Under the pieces are notes generated by a model. The model did no database searches and had not been told where the DNA came from. It saw only the letters and a list, made by a program, of their open reading frames with translations. A stretch of DNA of 64,000 nucleotides from Progne subis subis (lineage: Eukaryota; Chordata; Aves; Passeriformes; Hirundinidae). Position numbers and translations under genes: made by a program. Where the stretch lies: the NCBI GenBank assembly GCA_022316685.1, contig JAKJHU010000062.1:1546001-1610000 (forward strand), written 5' to 3'. The stretch's first letter is position 1, and every line of letters begins with the position of its first letter. This document shows, piece by piece, positions 22,501 through 35,689 of the stretch.

Positions 22501-23889
22501 AAAGTCCTTGCTGGAGGGCTGGCACCATTAGTTAGTTTATCTTTTTCATAGCAGCATATATGCAAATAGAAATGGAGTCATACGGATAAAAGAAAAAAAA
22601 AAAAATGAGATCAGGGATGAGAGAAAAGGCAAAGAGAGAAAGCCAAATAAGTGTAAGTAAATGTTCAAAAGGGTTGATTCAAGCTAATATTGAAGCAGCA
22701 GGTTTTAAACAAGACATCAGGAAGGAACAAACTGAGTGAGACTCGTAGGTGCCTTGGGTAGAAGGTTGCTTTGCATAACGATTGTTATTGCAGAGGTTTG
22801 GAAGGCTACAAGAAGTTTGGATGCAAATTTCCCGGCATTATAGTCCTGGCCCATCTGGCCTCCTTCCCACGCTGGGAGCACACAAGCCTTAGTACTCGAT
22901 GCACTGTCACCAAAGCTTACGGCAAAAGCCTCGTTGACTTTGCCAGGGGTGTAGGGAGGACTTTACAGAGCAACAGTTATTTTATGTTGTGCTTGATCCA
23001 GGAAAGAAGGGCAGGTGCTACCACGAGTTGCCACTCAGCTTCAGGATAATGCAAATTAAAAAATTCAATAGGAGGAAAGAGAAGCAAGGAAAACCCAGGT
23101 TTTCATATTTCAGACAAAAAATAACAGTGTGTTTAAGCTTGAAAGGGATTTATTTTACAGGTGTGGCATCCTGCAGTGGAAAAATTACCAATTTTTCTAC
23201 TGACACTACTAAACTGGTTTCTTCATTTACAAGTTCACTTCTCAATTAGTGGCTGGACAGACTGTTTCTTAAATGCACAGAATGGAAGCAGCAAGATGAT
23301 GTACTACTCTAACCTTTCCCTGTTAAATGGAGGGGGAAAAAAAAAAAAAGGGTATTTCTGTGATGCATCACTGATTATTCTCAATGCTTTAATCTAAATT
23401 ATGGCAGAAACATTTTACTCCCTCCAAAACTGTACATAAGTGGACACTTTGTGCTATGTTCCTTCTGATCAGCCGTGGCTTCCCAACAGTGACTGCAGGT
23501 ATAGATGAGACAGGACTCAGTGACTCAGTAGTGGTCAACAGAAAGAAAAATTCTTGAATTGCTCCTTAAAGAGCACCTTTGTCTACAGAGGATTACCCTG
23601 CCCATGGTTTATGTCAGGTTTGATCTGCTTCAAGTTGTCATCCACAGGAAGAAAGCCTGGGGTTGCTTTTTACAACCACTCTGAGACAGCAGGTGCAAAT
23701 TGAGTGGGGTAATTTCTTAGACCTAGCTCTGCTTTTCTTTTCCCCTACTAGTTTTTAGTGTGTATGAAATTTTTTGGATAGAAAATAATCCTACATGAGA
23801 GAAAAATGCTTCAGTCTTTCTTAGTCAGGAGGAAATCATATTGCAATACATAACTCTGAATCTCAGGCATAAGTATTACAGATGGAAAA
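22501..23889. other. Non-coding stretch, nothing recognised
   Basis: A13 near 22593 and A12-13 near 23337-23349. The plus frames of 78-92 codons at 22771-23397 overlap one another and show no domain. Confidence 0.5.
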
Positions 23890-24200
23890 GAATTATTAGG
23901 TCATCTAGACTTGTGCAGGATTGTTCCCTACAGTATATTCCCCAGTTCTAAAACTAGTCTAGTTTTAATTGACACTGGCAATGGGCTTTCCATCATGTTC
24001 CTTGGGAGGCTGTTCCACTGCCTGAACCCAGTATTAAGAAATATTTCCTGATACTTCACTAAAATTTTCATTGCTTAATTTTGGCTTCCACCACTGATGC
24101 ACCCCTCCTTATTCTGTGGAATGAGGCACAAGCTACCGCTGCCTTTCCTTGACAAGACATCTCTGCTTATGTGCACTTAATGCATTCATTTCATCTGGTG
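23890..24200 (-). repeat. L3/CR1-type LINE 3'-end relic
   Basis: The best preserved repeat here. The plus strand reads taggtcatctagacttgtg, gcaggattgttccctacagt, tctagttttaattgacactgg, cttgggaggctgttccactg and aatatttcctgat. These match in order the reverse complement of the L3/CR1 3' region ('aggtcatctagtcca', 'gcaggattgttccctacag', 'agtctagtttta', 'cttgggagactgttccaca', 'gaagtttttcctgat'). No coding part is left. Confidence 0.8.
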
Positions 24201-24654
24201 GATAAATGTATATGAAATAAAGCATCCTCTAAGCACAACATACATTTGTTTTGTACAGCAACTGCTGAATAAAGAGCAGGCCTGAAAGAATTTCACTGGA
24301 GGAGACTTTGATGTACGAATAGGTAGAAGAGTAGAAGAGGAGATCACATAACTCAGCCCCAGATTGCACCCTCAAGAAATCATGTTGAGATTCCCAACAG
24401 GTAAACACCTTGACAAATCCTTACTAACTTGATGAAAGCAGTTCACAAAAATATCGTAAAAGCACAGAGTGGATAACACAGGAGATGGATCAATTTCTTT
24501 CCCTACACTTCCATGTTACCCTGTTTAGCTAGAGATAGAAAAATGTTCTAGTACATGTAAGAAAAATTAAAATATATCTAGGAATCTCAGGAAAAAATAT
24601 GTAATTACATAGGAAATGTAACGTCGAGAACACCACTTACAATCATAACACATT
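24201..24654. other. Non-coding stretch, nothing recognised
   Basis: AT-rich, no repeat or coding signal by eye. Confidence 0.5.
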
Positions 24655-24775
24655 TTTTTTATCTTTAGAGTGCTGTACAAACACAGCTAAAGGAGTAATT
24701 GGTTTGCTTGCACAGATCCCCATGGAGAAGGTAAGCATTATTCCCAGGTGGACATGGGGGCTCATCCTGAGGAGT
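24655..24775 (-). repeat. MIR-type SINE relic
   Basis: tagagtgctgtacaaacaca followed by gagaaggtaagcattattcc and ggtggacatggggg matches MIR reverse-complement order ('tagtgctttacaaac ... gaggtaggtaagtattattatccc ... acagatgggga'). Confidence 0.6.
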
Positions 24776-26159
24776 GCTGAGCAGATTGGTTCACAAGACT
24801 ACAAAGACTAAAAGTACTTTAAGTGCCACAGTGGGACATCTTGCATCCAGCTCTAGGTCTTGTCTGTACTAGGTCAAAATCCCTAAGGCCACACAACAAA
24901 AAGCACTGGCCTTGTATAAGTTCATGCTGCCCTATCAAACATAATGTGAAAGTTATGACAAAAATTTGCAGTCACAGGATGCACAACCTACTGTAATGCA
25001 TCTGTTCTTATCTCTCTCACTTCACATTAGACTAGGTAACAACTGTCCTCCGACATAAATACAACACAGATACTAAATAAAATCTTGAAGCAATATAAAC
25101 CCTTGATAAGCTGTCCCATTCTGCTGATATCCACAGATGACATGCATTTAATCTGCTCTGTAAGTACAACGTCCTGCAGGAGATCACACAGCGCCATTAA
25201 CGACTAGTAGTGCATGCAGAACCAAAGTTTTAACATCACAGCTCACAAGAAAAGATGGTTGTGACAAAGAAAAAAGAACAAGAAGGTTAAATTTTAAACC
25301 CAAAATGTGTTTACCACTTACTGAAATCTAAATATGAGGAGTTACAGCAGAACTCTGAATCACTGGCATCAGTAAAGGGAAAAGGAGAACATCTCTGCAG
25401 TCAAAATCTAAAAGTGATGCCTGGACCACCTATCTTTATCTTTTATGTGATGAACTCCTAAAAACTCCTAAATTACCTTGGGAAGAAGAGTTCACATAAA
25501 AATACACTTCCACTTTCTCCTGTCTCTCCTCCATGTGAGTGACAGAAAGAGCACTGTCTGGTCTCACGGGTATTTTTCCCACTTGTGAAATGTTCACTAA
25601 ACCCTCCAGAGCCACAACTCCTGAAAGAGTTCTACTGTATAACTGGAAATTCAAGTATTGCCCATCATGAAAATAATGAAATAGATGGAAAGGTGGATGA
25701 GAAAGAAAGGGTGAAGAATGGATCCCAGGCTGAATGACAGCTTCTGGAACCTCTCCTTCTACTGGCTGGACCTGTTAAATCCACAGTTAGTGGTGGCCTC
25801 AGGGAGCACAGGGCACCATAGCATGAGTCCCTCTCAGGATCAATAATGCAAGGGATTGAATACCCCCATTTGGATGCCTGGAGCAATCTGTGACCAAACC
25901 AGAGGAAAAAATAAGGGAAAGAATGCATTTAACTTATCTTATAAAGAACATATTTTCAAAAATCTAATCTTCTAAGGATCTGAGTAGCTTCAGGGTTTTG
26001 TTTATATTTTTCATTTAGGAGTCTCCCTTGGGTCTTTTCTTTGCCAGGAGCACAGTGGGCAAAATCAGGATCTTTGGCTTCCCCAATGTGCTCAAGAACT
26101 CTATGGATAATTTAAGCTTTCCTACTGCAGTAAAACAGAAAGTTCATAAAAATAAATAG
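24776..26159. other. Non-coding stretch, nothing recognised
   Basis: The minus frames of 72 and 87 codons at 25436-25654 and 25665-25928 abut but have no domain, and I see no shared splice signal linking them. No repeat recognised. Confidence 0.45.
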
Positions 26160-26310
26160 AGTAATACTTTGCACTCATTCCACAAGAGGCTTGTGCTTCA
26201 TAAAAGCTAGTCAGTGAAACATCTCTTAGAAGTAGGTAAGCATTGTTTTCCCATTTCACAGACGTGAAAAGAAGATGCAAGATGTGTCAGGACCACCTAA
26301 GTCACTGAGG
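26160..26310 (-). repeat. MIR-type SINE relic
   Basis: tttgcactcattcc, then gcttcataaaagc, then gtaggtaagcattgttttcc at 26232-26251, then catttcacagacgtgaaaag and ggaccacctaagtcactgag. The order is that of a minus-oriented MIR ('gcacttcataaa ... aggtaagtattattttcc ... cattttacagatgtgaaaa ... aggtcacac'). Confidence 0.75.
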
Positions 26311-29300
26311 ACCATTCTTCAAAATAGTAATTTTATTTTTCTGGAAGTCATGACTAATTCACCTGTATGTGACATGTCACTTTGGCACAATTAAAACATG
26401 CCTAAAAGTATGGACATAAGTGTTTCAATGTAATTTCTTGCTGTTAACCTCACCTCTCAGAGATGCACACCTCATCCACAGTAGAAGCAAACACACTTTC
26501 ATCCCTCAGCCATTACAATGCAAGGACCAAGATACTGCCTAAAATTGCCAGTGAAGATACAGCAGAGCTAAGGTGGTAGGCTTTGAGCTGGAGTAGCAAA
26601 GTCACTTGAACAATTTTTATTCTGCTATTACCAGAGTGATGTTTTACATCTCTGCAACAAAAGCTGCTCTCAGTTCAAATGACTTCTGAAAATGGGACAG
26701 ATGTTCCTTAAAACTGAATCCAGGGTATGCTTCTGATTTCATCCTTTGAAGCTTTGATTACTTATACAATCCAGGTCTTCCAAAATCCCATTTCCTCATT
26801 TAATCATAAGAAATTCTATCAAAAGAAAGCCTCTGAGATCATCCGTGTAATCTCAGCAATCACTGCATCAACAGCAGAAACAGAACATGACAATGTTTCT
26901 ATAACTTTTCTGAAAAGCTGGCTTGCCAAGAGGCTTTTTTCTCTGCTCCCAGATATTAAATTCCTGTAATAGGCAGCTAATATATATATATATATTTAAG
27001 CACTCTTGTTTGATTATTTTTCCATACAAGTAACCATGGCACTCAGGATGTATCATCCAGTGACGGTGGGGCAGTGGGGAAGAGGAGGGCCTGTATGATC
27101 TCCAGGAGGATCTAGAAAGAAGAGTATTCTTTCGAGAATATTCCAATATATAGTCAAAACAGTGGCAATAACAAAACATGAGGAAATTCCCTCCTTTCTC
27201 TTCAATCTCGTCTATTTATGTTCCTCTCTATTTGATAGTGCCCAGTATTCTGCAATGGGTAGAAGCTTACAAAAGGGGAAAAGGGTTTAAAAGGAATTCA
27301 GAATATGTCAATAATCAGGTTGGTTTACTTTTTTTAATTGGTACATTCTTCATCATGATGGCTACTTTACAGGGATCTCTCCCAGGAAGCTAATTTAGCC
27401 TGAATAATGGGTACCTTAGCCTATTAGACTAATTTTCATTACTGGAGACACAGTGATATGGAACTTAAATGCCATCTAACCTTGTTTGAAACAAGTTTAA
27501 AATCTAAACCAAGAGAATTTAATCTGGTAGCTTAATCAAAGTTATCACACATTCAGGAACAAAATATGTGAGCTGCATATTTTTTTGTTACAGGTAGAAA
27601 AACATCCTTTCCTAGGTAACTGAGTTGCACATCCAACCCATAATCCATGTTTTCAAGAAAAGATTCAACTTATTTGGCTTTAGGTGTCTTATTTTTAGGT
27701 ATTTAAAATTAGTTGCCTATACTTTTTCTAAAGTCAAAGGAAACAGGCAACTCAATAACACAATTAATTGCATCATTAGTAGGATGGGGAAATTAGAATA
27801 TGGAATATTAACCTCCTTGGGAGGTGCCTTTACCCTCATTATAAACAGAGCCTAGCAAACTTAAGCCAGATGTTCCCCTTAAAATGAAGTCAGACTGAAT
27901 CAAGATCACAGAGTTGTCACTACCTCGTGCTTTTTAGCAAGATGAAAACAATACAGAGATGCTAGATTAAAATTTTTGTGTTACTTAAATCCTGATCCTT
28001 TACATTCCATCGAGCTTTAGTGGTGCTCCTTTGACCTGTTTCTCTCACTGGTTCTTGCTGCCTCTCTGACCAGTTAAGCTTCCAGTTCTTGTCCTTCAAG
28101 GCCATTTCCCCCCTCAGCACGGAATCCTTGCTTATCCTTTCCAGCATTCTCTGAAAGTCCCTAAGTCCTTCTGACTATTATCCCACCATTTTCTGAATGA
28201 TATTGGATTTTTTTCACCACCCACTACAAAAAGCAGTCTGTCTCCTGATTGCTATCCAATTCTACATCCATACCTGAACTGAGAAGGTGCTTATTTAAAT
28301 GTGTTATTCCAGCCTGCCGGAATTCAAGAAAGTTTAATTCAATCAAAATCCAGAAGCACAGGGGTTAGTGAAGGTAGAACTGAATATCCTTCCATGCCTT
28401 GTTAAAGATGTTCTAGTGCTCACTGGGAATCATAAAGAGGAAGAAATACCAACTTAATAGAGAATAATTCTTTTTCAAATTCAAAGATTTAGGAAGATAA
28501 ATGACATATCTATCACTTCAAAATGCCTTTAGGTACCCTCAACAATATCTTCCCTCCCTACTAAGCAATGCAGTTTGATGTCAATCCTAAAGAGGAATTT
28601 AAAAAAAAAAAAAAAATTTAGCACTACTTTTGTTTCATTAAGATTTTGTTTTAGCCCACATCCACAAAAAACACATAACAGCAGGTTTCTGGCCTTTATT
28701 TTCATCTCAAAGACCACGATGGTAGAAAGCATGATGGAAATCTCCAAAGGAAAAAAGCCTCAGCACATTGCAAAACTCCAGTTCTCCAGAAATCAACAGT
28801 GGCATGAGTGGGATTCTGGATAGCCCAGAGATTTAGGGGGGATGATCAAAGCCAAAAACACAGAACGTTATTTCTCTTAAGGACTTATTATTTCTTCCAC
28901 CTGAAGATCATCTTCCTGTCCTAATGCCTATTGCCATCAACAATACCTGCTTGCAGATATATTGGTAATACTCAACATCTTTCAGAGTTCCAGCTGTATT
29001 TGCCTTTAAAAATATTTCAGTGTTTGCATGGAATAAAACAGACTTGCTGCATCACATCAGTCACATCCTCCACTTATTCCAAAAGTGACTTCAATGAGGT
29101 TGTATTGACGTGAACCCAAAATTGGTCCCCTGAATTTAGTGTAGTCTTGTAAGACCAACAGCAGTGAACAAAGAGCCAAATCTACCCCAGAGACAGATTT
29201 CAAACCTTAGCCCATCATTCAGTTGCCATTGGTCTAAGATGTGCAAAATGCACATTTTTTTCAAAATGTGTTTGCAATCAGCAGGTAGTTCATAAGGTAA

Positions 29301-30279
29301 AAATGAAATTTAAAAAAGCCCAGCAACAAACAAAATCACAAAACTTCTGTTCAGTAAACATTTTCAATTGTGCAAAGACATTATGGGATAACAAAGAGAA
29401 ATTTCACAGGTAAAACCCCAGTAATTACGGTTTGAAGAGCAGCACATTATAACAGCATTCACTAATGTTTAAAGTTTACACACAAAACTGACTATCAAAT
29501 GAAAAAAAAAGGTTCTTTAAAAATATCCATTTAGGCAGCTAAGGCTATATCTTGCATTAATCTACCCTTACAACATTGCCAATCTCTCTTCTTATCACTT
29601 CAACCATTGTAGATCTACTAAAAATTAAACCAATTTTAAGATGATACATGATACATCATAACTAGAGTCTGTGTTACAAATTCATACAGGTCGATCCATG
29701 TTTCTGAAGAAGGAACATTTTTTATTCTTAGCTTAACATGGGAAATTGGTGGGATCTAGGTGCTTTTTATGTAAGAACTATATAAATTTTCCCAGATCTT
29801 GGCAGATTCTCTAATGTTTATGAAAGGCATTTAGTGGTCAATCCTAAAATATGCAAATGCTCTCTTCCCTGCAAGATTCTGTGATATTTTGATAACTACT
29901 TAATGAATAATGTATTGGTTTACTGTGCTAATTCCGCAATTATCAAGATTATATTCACTCCTCTAAACTTAGTCTCTGAAGGACGTTGAAATAAGAGGTG
30001 GGATATATTTACAATACAGACATTTATGTCAGAGAGTTGTTTGGACTCTCCAGAGGTCAAGACAGAGACAGAGACTTTTTTATGCTGCATCTGACTGGAA
30101 TCATAGACATCAGCATTACTATGAGCCAAACGAGTGTTCCTGCTTGTTGTCCACCACACAAATATTTCTGTACCTCCAAGAGAGTGACACAAGATCTCTC
30201 AGCCAGATTTTGCAGATGCACCTGGTTCTTCACTATGACAGTTGGCTAACATCAAGTAATACTGATAATATCTGAACAA
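26311..30279. other. Non-coding stretch with minor simple repeats
   Basis: About 4 kb without a recognised element. It has a TA dinucleotide run at about 26981-26996 and A15-16 near 28601-28616. The words tttaggtgtcttatttttagg and aaattagttgcctat near 27681-27720 hint at another ancient amniote repeat but are too weak to call. Frames of 60-103 codons are chance. Confidence 0.45.
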
Positions 30280-30317
30280 TTTACACACACGTAAAGAATT
30301 TACACACACGTAAAGAA
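30280..30317 (+). repeat. Exact 19-bp tandem duplication
   Basis: The 19-mer TTTACACACACGTAAAGAA occurs at 30280-30298 and again immediately at 30299-30317 without mismatch. Perfect identity implies a recent duplication. Confidence 0.98.
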
Positions 30318-31209
30318 CCTGCACCTTAAAGGACAAATGAAATAGGTTTCTTTGCCTGGAAAATGTTGAGGACCTGGGTTTTTTTTCTCGTTTTCTGGAA
30401 CATATGCACAGCATGGTGCATCCTTGCTATCAATACCATATTGTATGCACTGTGGAATTTAGAATGACAGCAGAATGGTTTGCATTGAGAAAATGCTAGC
30501 TGAAGAGTACTGCAGAATCTGTTTTTCTCATTGCTAGATTTTTTAAAAGTGCCTGGGATGTATTTTTAGCCCTTTTTTCTTCTTCTCAAAGAGAACATAT
30601 GTATTATGTAACTGGTTATTTTTTGGTTGAAAAATTAGGTTTTGTCATTTTGTAGAAATATCAAAAAGGGTGGGGAAGGGAAAGCAAACATCCACCCAAT
30701 ATTAGCTCTGAAGTGCTGGGTAATTGTACAGGGCCCTGGGCAAAAACAAAACATAGACGTGCAGTAGTCATAGCACATCTTGTCTTAACTTGTCTTTGTT
30801 AGTGTAAGTGAAAAGGTTAATGCTGTTCAATTCCATCAATGCAGAATGAGGCACTGTGGCACCTTTGAAATCTAAACTTACCCACAGCACAGCTGATGTG
30901 ATCCCTGAGAGAATCACATTATTTACAAGTTAGTTTAATAATACGAATGCTGATTAACCACGTGCTGGTGTATTATATATATATATATTAAAACAAAAAA
31001 AAACAAACAAAAAAACCAAAAAACACCCACACCAAAAGACAAAAAAAAGGAAAAAAAGGAAAAGCCCAACAGATTGCTTTTAGTATGCTTATCACAGGGT
31101 AAAGCTTTGCTGCTGTCTACCAGCAACATATGGTAAGGTCTCAGCCACCTACTAGCCATAAGGGCTTAATCCTACTAGCCAAGACAGATACCAGGGATGG
31201 ATCCCTGCA
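30318..31209. other. Non-coding stretch with a simple-sequence tract
   Basis: No gene. A TA run at about 30973-30988 leads into an A-rich, C-spaced tract to about 31065 (aaaaccaaaaaacacccacac and similar). The 74-codon minus frame across it is low-complexity. Confidence 0.55.
30970..31065. repeat. (TA)n plus A/C-rich low-complexity tract
   Basis: A TA dinucleotide run is followed by about 75 bases made almost only of A with C and later G interruptions. The texture matches decayed A-rich tails and recurs at 44095-44125, 48800-48885 and 50500-50555. Confidence 0.85.
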
Positions 31210-31640
31210 AGAGTTTTGAATAACATGCATGGCAGTTTAAAGGAATAAAGCTTCCTTTAAAGCAGAATAATTAATGATGACTTAAATTCAATGCCAATTA
31301 AAAAATGTCAGAGGCTGCTTCTTGACTGCCTTGCACTTTGTGTAGTCAGTTAAATTCAGAACATCGTGTGTGTGAGGAAGCTGCCAAACTGCCCGTGTTT
31401 GGCACAGACCTGGCAAAGGCATACTTGGTGACACAGGTGTAAGTCAGGGAAGAAGCAGATCTTTAGTTTTTTTAGGGCCACAGTCACATCGAGCAAAACG
31501 CCATCCTGCTTACCTTAAATTACCTAAACCATAAATAAAAAGCCTCACAATAAAAGTGAAATAAACATTATCAATATCTGCTATTTCTGTGTTAATATCC
31601 AATTACTTCTTTCCTTTTCATTTTTCTGTTTGTCTAACCC
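31210..31640. promoter_or_regulatory. Conserved-noncoding-element-like block with NFI-like sites
   Basis: Contains gaataattaatgatgactt and ccttaaattacctaaacc homeodomain-type words. It also has an everted pair of NFI half sites in an exact 8-bp inverted repeat (TGCCAAAC ... GTTTGGCA, 31382-31404), with a further ctggcaaaggc half site beside it. No repeat family. The enhancer reading is inference. Confidence 0.35.
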
Positions 31641-33539
31641 AATGCTTTTGACCAGTCTACCCTTTAGAGCCAGCATAGTAACTCTTAATAACAGAGGCAT
31701 TCATCTCAGGAAATACACAGGAAACAGGGATGTAATATCTCCTGTACACACCTCACCTCACCTGCTAACAGGGACAGAAAATTTGGGGTTGGTTATATGG
31801 ATGTCTAAAGGGCCGAGCTGGTTCTCCCAGCCACTGCAGAGCTGCTCATTTAAACGACTGCAGTTGAACATGAGTATTCATTATTACCCAGCTCAGAGTT
31901 CAGCAAGCAAGCTCCACACCCAGACAATTTCTTAGATCTCTCATTAGCTTCTCTGTGCCTGATCTAGCTGATCCCAACAAGAAGTCCTCGAAAGGGCAAA
32001 TGAGAATAGCAGGTCAAACATCCTCCAGTTTCACTCCAGGCCAACCCCAGAGCTGGAAGGATGGGCACAGCCACACCTAACTTGCATGGGATGATCACAA
32101 CACTGAACTTGCATGATGCCTCTGGCTCCATTCCCAAAATTCCCCTCTGTGCCTGCTCATGCAGAGCTGGCAGAGGAATAGTCCATGAGGGACAGACAAC
32201 ACAGAAGGCCACTGGTCTCCTGCTCCAGTGGTGGTGCCTCCCTCAAAACATCACTGAGATCACACAGCCTCCAGACCAAAGTTTCTTGCCACCCTCTGTG
32301 ACTGAAATTGTCTTTTTTTGTCAGTCCTACTCTGAACTTGATTTCAGAGGCTTTCAGTTTTCAACACTTGAAAATATGAATATGTCAAGAAACAGAGCCA
32401 GAGCTGCAGGTATCTTTCATATATTGCTAAGGATTAAAAGAGATTAAAGATTTTGTCATATACCAGCAGTAAATCTATTTTACTACCTTTAGTCCCCCCA
32501 ATATGATCAATTGCTTGGAAATCACTCATTTTGAGATGACCAGCTTTAAAATCAGGTGTCAGATTTTCAGAAACAGTTTCAAGAGGTGGAATCCTATTAA
32601 ATTTATTCAGACCAAAGGTATCTAGAATTGAGCACTTAAAACAGTAAACCCAAACAGCCCCCACCCTGACTACACACCCAAAAGCTCCAGAAAGTGGATA
32701 CTTTCCAAAATATATTTCTTTTAATTCTACCTTTGATTCCATTTTGCCTGCCTCCATATTGTTCCAAAGCCTTTTATTATCAGTAAGTTTATGAGTCACA
32801 CTGGATTTATTTTGACAAAAACCAAGAGGTCTAAAATGCTTCCCCTTTCATCGTGTCTCAGCAAGCAAAAGTTTCTTCCACAACAAATGGACCACAACCT
32901 CTTATTTTGGCCTTCTCTATTTACTGGTCAGAGTAAGTACTTGTATGACTGGAGCTCACCCCTGCAGGTATGCCCAAATTGCTCTTGGGACTATTATATG
33001 TTTCCCTACTCCAGGAAAGAAAGGAATCCAATCCACTAGGGAAGGACCTGCCATATCCACAAAAACTGGGAGCCAAATTCTGATTGTCGTTTGTATGAGT
33101 AGGCAGATAACTCAGCATGACTGATATTCATGAAGCACAGGTATTCCCAGAGAGAAGCAGACACAGCCTCTTTATCACCTGTACCTACAACTAGGAGAAT
33201 AGAGGAAACAGATTTTCCCATAACTACAGCAAAGAACTGGCATTTGTGTTCAACACCAAAATAAAAATCAAAGTTAACTGATGCATCAGAAAACCGGAAC
33301 GTGTCAGAAGCACCTTTCAGGCTTCCACCTCCTTTGCTCAGAGAAGAGACCTGTCCTCCTGTTTGCTATCAACACCTCTCTAAAACAACTTTAATTTCTC
33401 TTGCTATTTAATACATGTCACAGCACTTGACAACACTCATGATCTGTACTAATCAAAGCCTCGGTAGCTGCTACAGCCTGAGCAGGAGTATAATTCTTAA
33501 GATTCAGTCCCCCCTCAAAAAGGGGGAAAAAAAAATGGC
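31641..33539. other. Non-coding stretch, nothing recognised
   Basis: Overlapping frames on opposite strands (82-128 codons at 31964-32447; 121 codons minus at 32434-32799) show no domain. No repeat is visible. Confidence 0.45.
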
Positions 33540-33870
33540 AGTAGTTTGCCTGACAACAGGGTAAACAGATTATTGTGTTATTGCTGGCTGATTGCCGGAG
33601 TTATTTTGGAGCTCCATAATTCGTTTAAAGAGATTTTTGACATTTATGAAATGACTTCTATAATCAACTGACAGTGCAATATCCTATAATTGTTCAATTA
33701 AAAATGACTACTAGTGCATTCATTTATTAGTAGAATCAGATAATTGTCTTGCCACTAAAGAGTACTTCACACTTTGCGCATCAAATGAAAATGTTTGAGT
33801 ATAAATCTGTGGCACAGCAGCTAAAGTCCTAGGGATTTTTCAAGTGAAGGTGTAATTATCACAGGCCTCT
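33540..33870. promoter_or_regulatory. Conserved-noncoding-element-like block (start of cluster)
   Basis: Complex, repeat-free and AT-rich, with many developmental-factor words: gtaaacagattattgtg (forkhead-like), ccataattcgtttaaag, gactgattgccgg-type context, tcctataattgttcaatt (SOX/homeodomain) and catttattagtagaatcag. This is the texture of deeply conserved vertebrate enhancers; I cannot check conservation. Confidence 0.45.
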
Positions 33871-34239
33871 GAAGTAAATATGGTTTCATGTGATAATCTT
33901 TAAATGGATTGCCTATGTCTTACAAGACACACTTCTACATAAACTGTCACATCTGGCAGGATGGACACGAGCAGATTTGCAGTGGCAGGTGAGAGTCCTG
34001 CGATTTAAAACAGGGTCAGCTTCAAAACTGGCATCTAAATCACAGACCTCATCTTCTTCCTCTTCACCTCTCCTGTTATGGGAGGGCTGGAGGAAGGCAG
34101 CAGGGAGTGGGTGCACAAGTAAAACAGTTTTGCATAGGAAATTGGGCTGGAATATAAACCCATAAATTCCATAGCCTCAGTCACAAATGCACACCCATAT
34201 CCGGTGCTCCTGGGAGGCAACCAACATCTTGATGGAATA
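33871..34239. other. Non-coding spacer
   Basis: Moderately GC-rich; overlapping frames on both strands (61-91 codons) with Ser- and Glu-rich low-complexity content. No gene. Confidence 0.5.
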
Positions 34240-34930
34240 TCTGGTGATTTTTAGATGTATTTGAAGTCCTCTTGCGGCCACCGAGCAACTTGAAACAATT
34301 TTAGAATAGACTTTCTCTTTAAAATTGAACATTTTAACTCACATTATCCAAGTTATCTGCTAAGCAAAATCACAGATCAATTTTTCATTAAATAATAATA
34401 AAAAAAGCTTGGTACATCAAGTAGGTAGAAATCATATGGAAAACTGTGTAAGCAAATCACTGAAAGGCGAGAAACAGCAGCAACCCCTTCACAAATATAA
34501 CGATTTTTTTTTTTTTTAAATTATCTCTCTGTTTCTAACGACAACCTTCCAGAATCCTTGGCTAAAACTCACAATTTATATTCAGATAATAATAATTAAA
34601 GATATCAAGTGCAGAGTCACCAGATGGAAGATAATACTTAATTTGTGGCTGCTACAGTATACTATTCAGTAATGTCCATTTCAGAGTCTCAGCTGAGCTT
34701 AAGCTCCGCTCTCCTCTTCCATCCCTCCCCCAGCACACACCAGCCTGATGACAGAACATACCGCTCCTTCACCTTGCACTTGAGCTTTCCTGTATTGCCA
34801 TTACACCCGTGATCTTCAAATGCTTTAATGAACCAATAATTAACGAGTTATTCCTTGCACCAAGTGTTACTTTCCCCGTGCTATAAAGCCATAAAGCGGG
34901 GAATTACTGCCAAATTTTCCTCTAGCGGTC
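34240..34930. promoter_or_regulatory. Conserved-noncoding-element-like block
   Basis: Contains ttgcggccaccgagcaac, caatttttcattaaataataat, gataataataattaaagata and gaaccaataattaacgag. At about 34875-34900 a CCCCG...CGGGG short inverted repeat encloses two ATAAAGC words, giving Caudal-like CCATAAA. T14 near 34505 interrupts. Inference only. Confidence 0.4.
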
Positions 34931-35689
34931 CCAGGATTAGGGGGAGGGTAGCTGGCTCCCATCTAGAGAGCATCAGCAGGGGAGCATCTGGAGAGCACCT
35001 CATTCTCCAGCACAGCACCAATTAAAACCAAAGCAGGGATGTGGCAGAAGCCATGCTTCGGGCAGGGCAGCCCCTCCCTCAGCAGACCTTCACCAGCAGC
35101 CTGCTGCTGGCTGGGCACACCAGAGCCTGTGGCACAGCCCTGGCTCCCCCCTTGTGCACTCTGATCACAAACCCATCCTTCCTCCTACTTCAGGGGGCAA
35201 AAAGAAATTAAAGTCAACGTGTCTTCCCCACAAAGCTTTGCAAATGACCCAAAGATACCCTGCTTCATGGGTGGCATTTTTTCCTCATATTATCTCCCAT
35301 ACACCTTTGGTGGCATTTTTCTCATTTTATGCCCCATCCTCCTTTGTCGTCGTCGTTTGTCGTTGTTTCAAACCCATTTTTCCGCGCCTTGTATGGATTT
35401 CAGAAAAAAAAAAAAAAAGACTTCTGATAAAGACGGTCCTGGCAGCTGGATGATAAATATTATTTTCTTAACCTGCCTAGCTTTGTCAGCCACCTGCAAC
35501 TGCAGCCTGCCACGCGTTGGAAGCAGCTCATTAACTTTCCCGCAGCTTCCCAGGAGTTTTCCTTGTTTTCTTTCACCTTGGGTGTGTGCTGCCTTCTCCG
35601 TGAACAGTTAACTACCAGAGCAGGCCGAGCGGGCTTTGGCACCGCGAGCGTAGCACGCTTCAGGCAGCCTCCCTGCTAAGGCTCAAAAT
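34931..35689. other. GC-richer non-coding stretch
   Basis: GC rises (agcatctggagagcacc, gccgagcgggctttggcaccgcgagcg) and several short frames open on both strands, the longest 130 codons at 35219-35611 on the plus strand, interrupted by an A16 tract at about 35403-35418. A small (TCG)n-like run lies at about 35346-35362. No domain recognised. It could be the flank of an enhancer cluster. Confidence 0.45.

Noticed and set aside
32434..32799. 121-codon minus-strand frame as a gene
   Set aside because: No motif and no matching signals; length is within chance for 64 kb in six frames.
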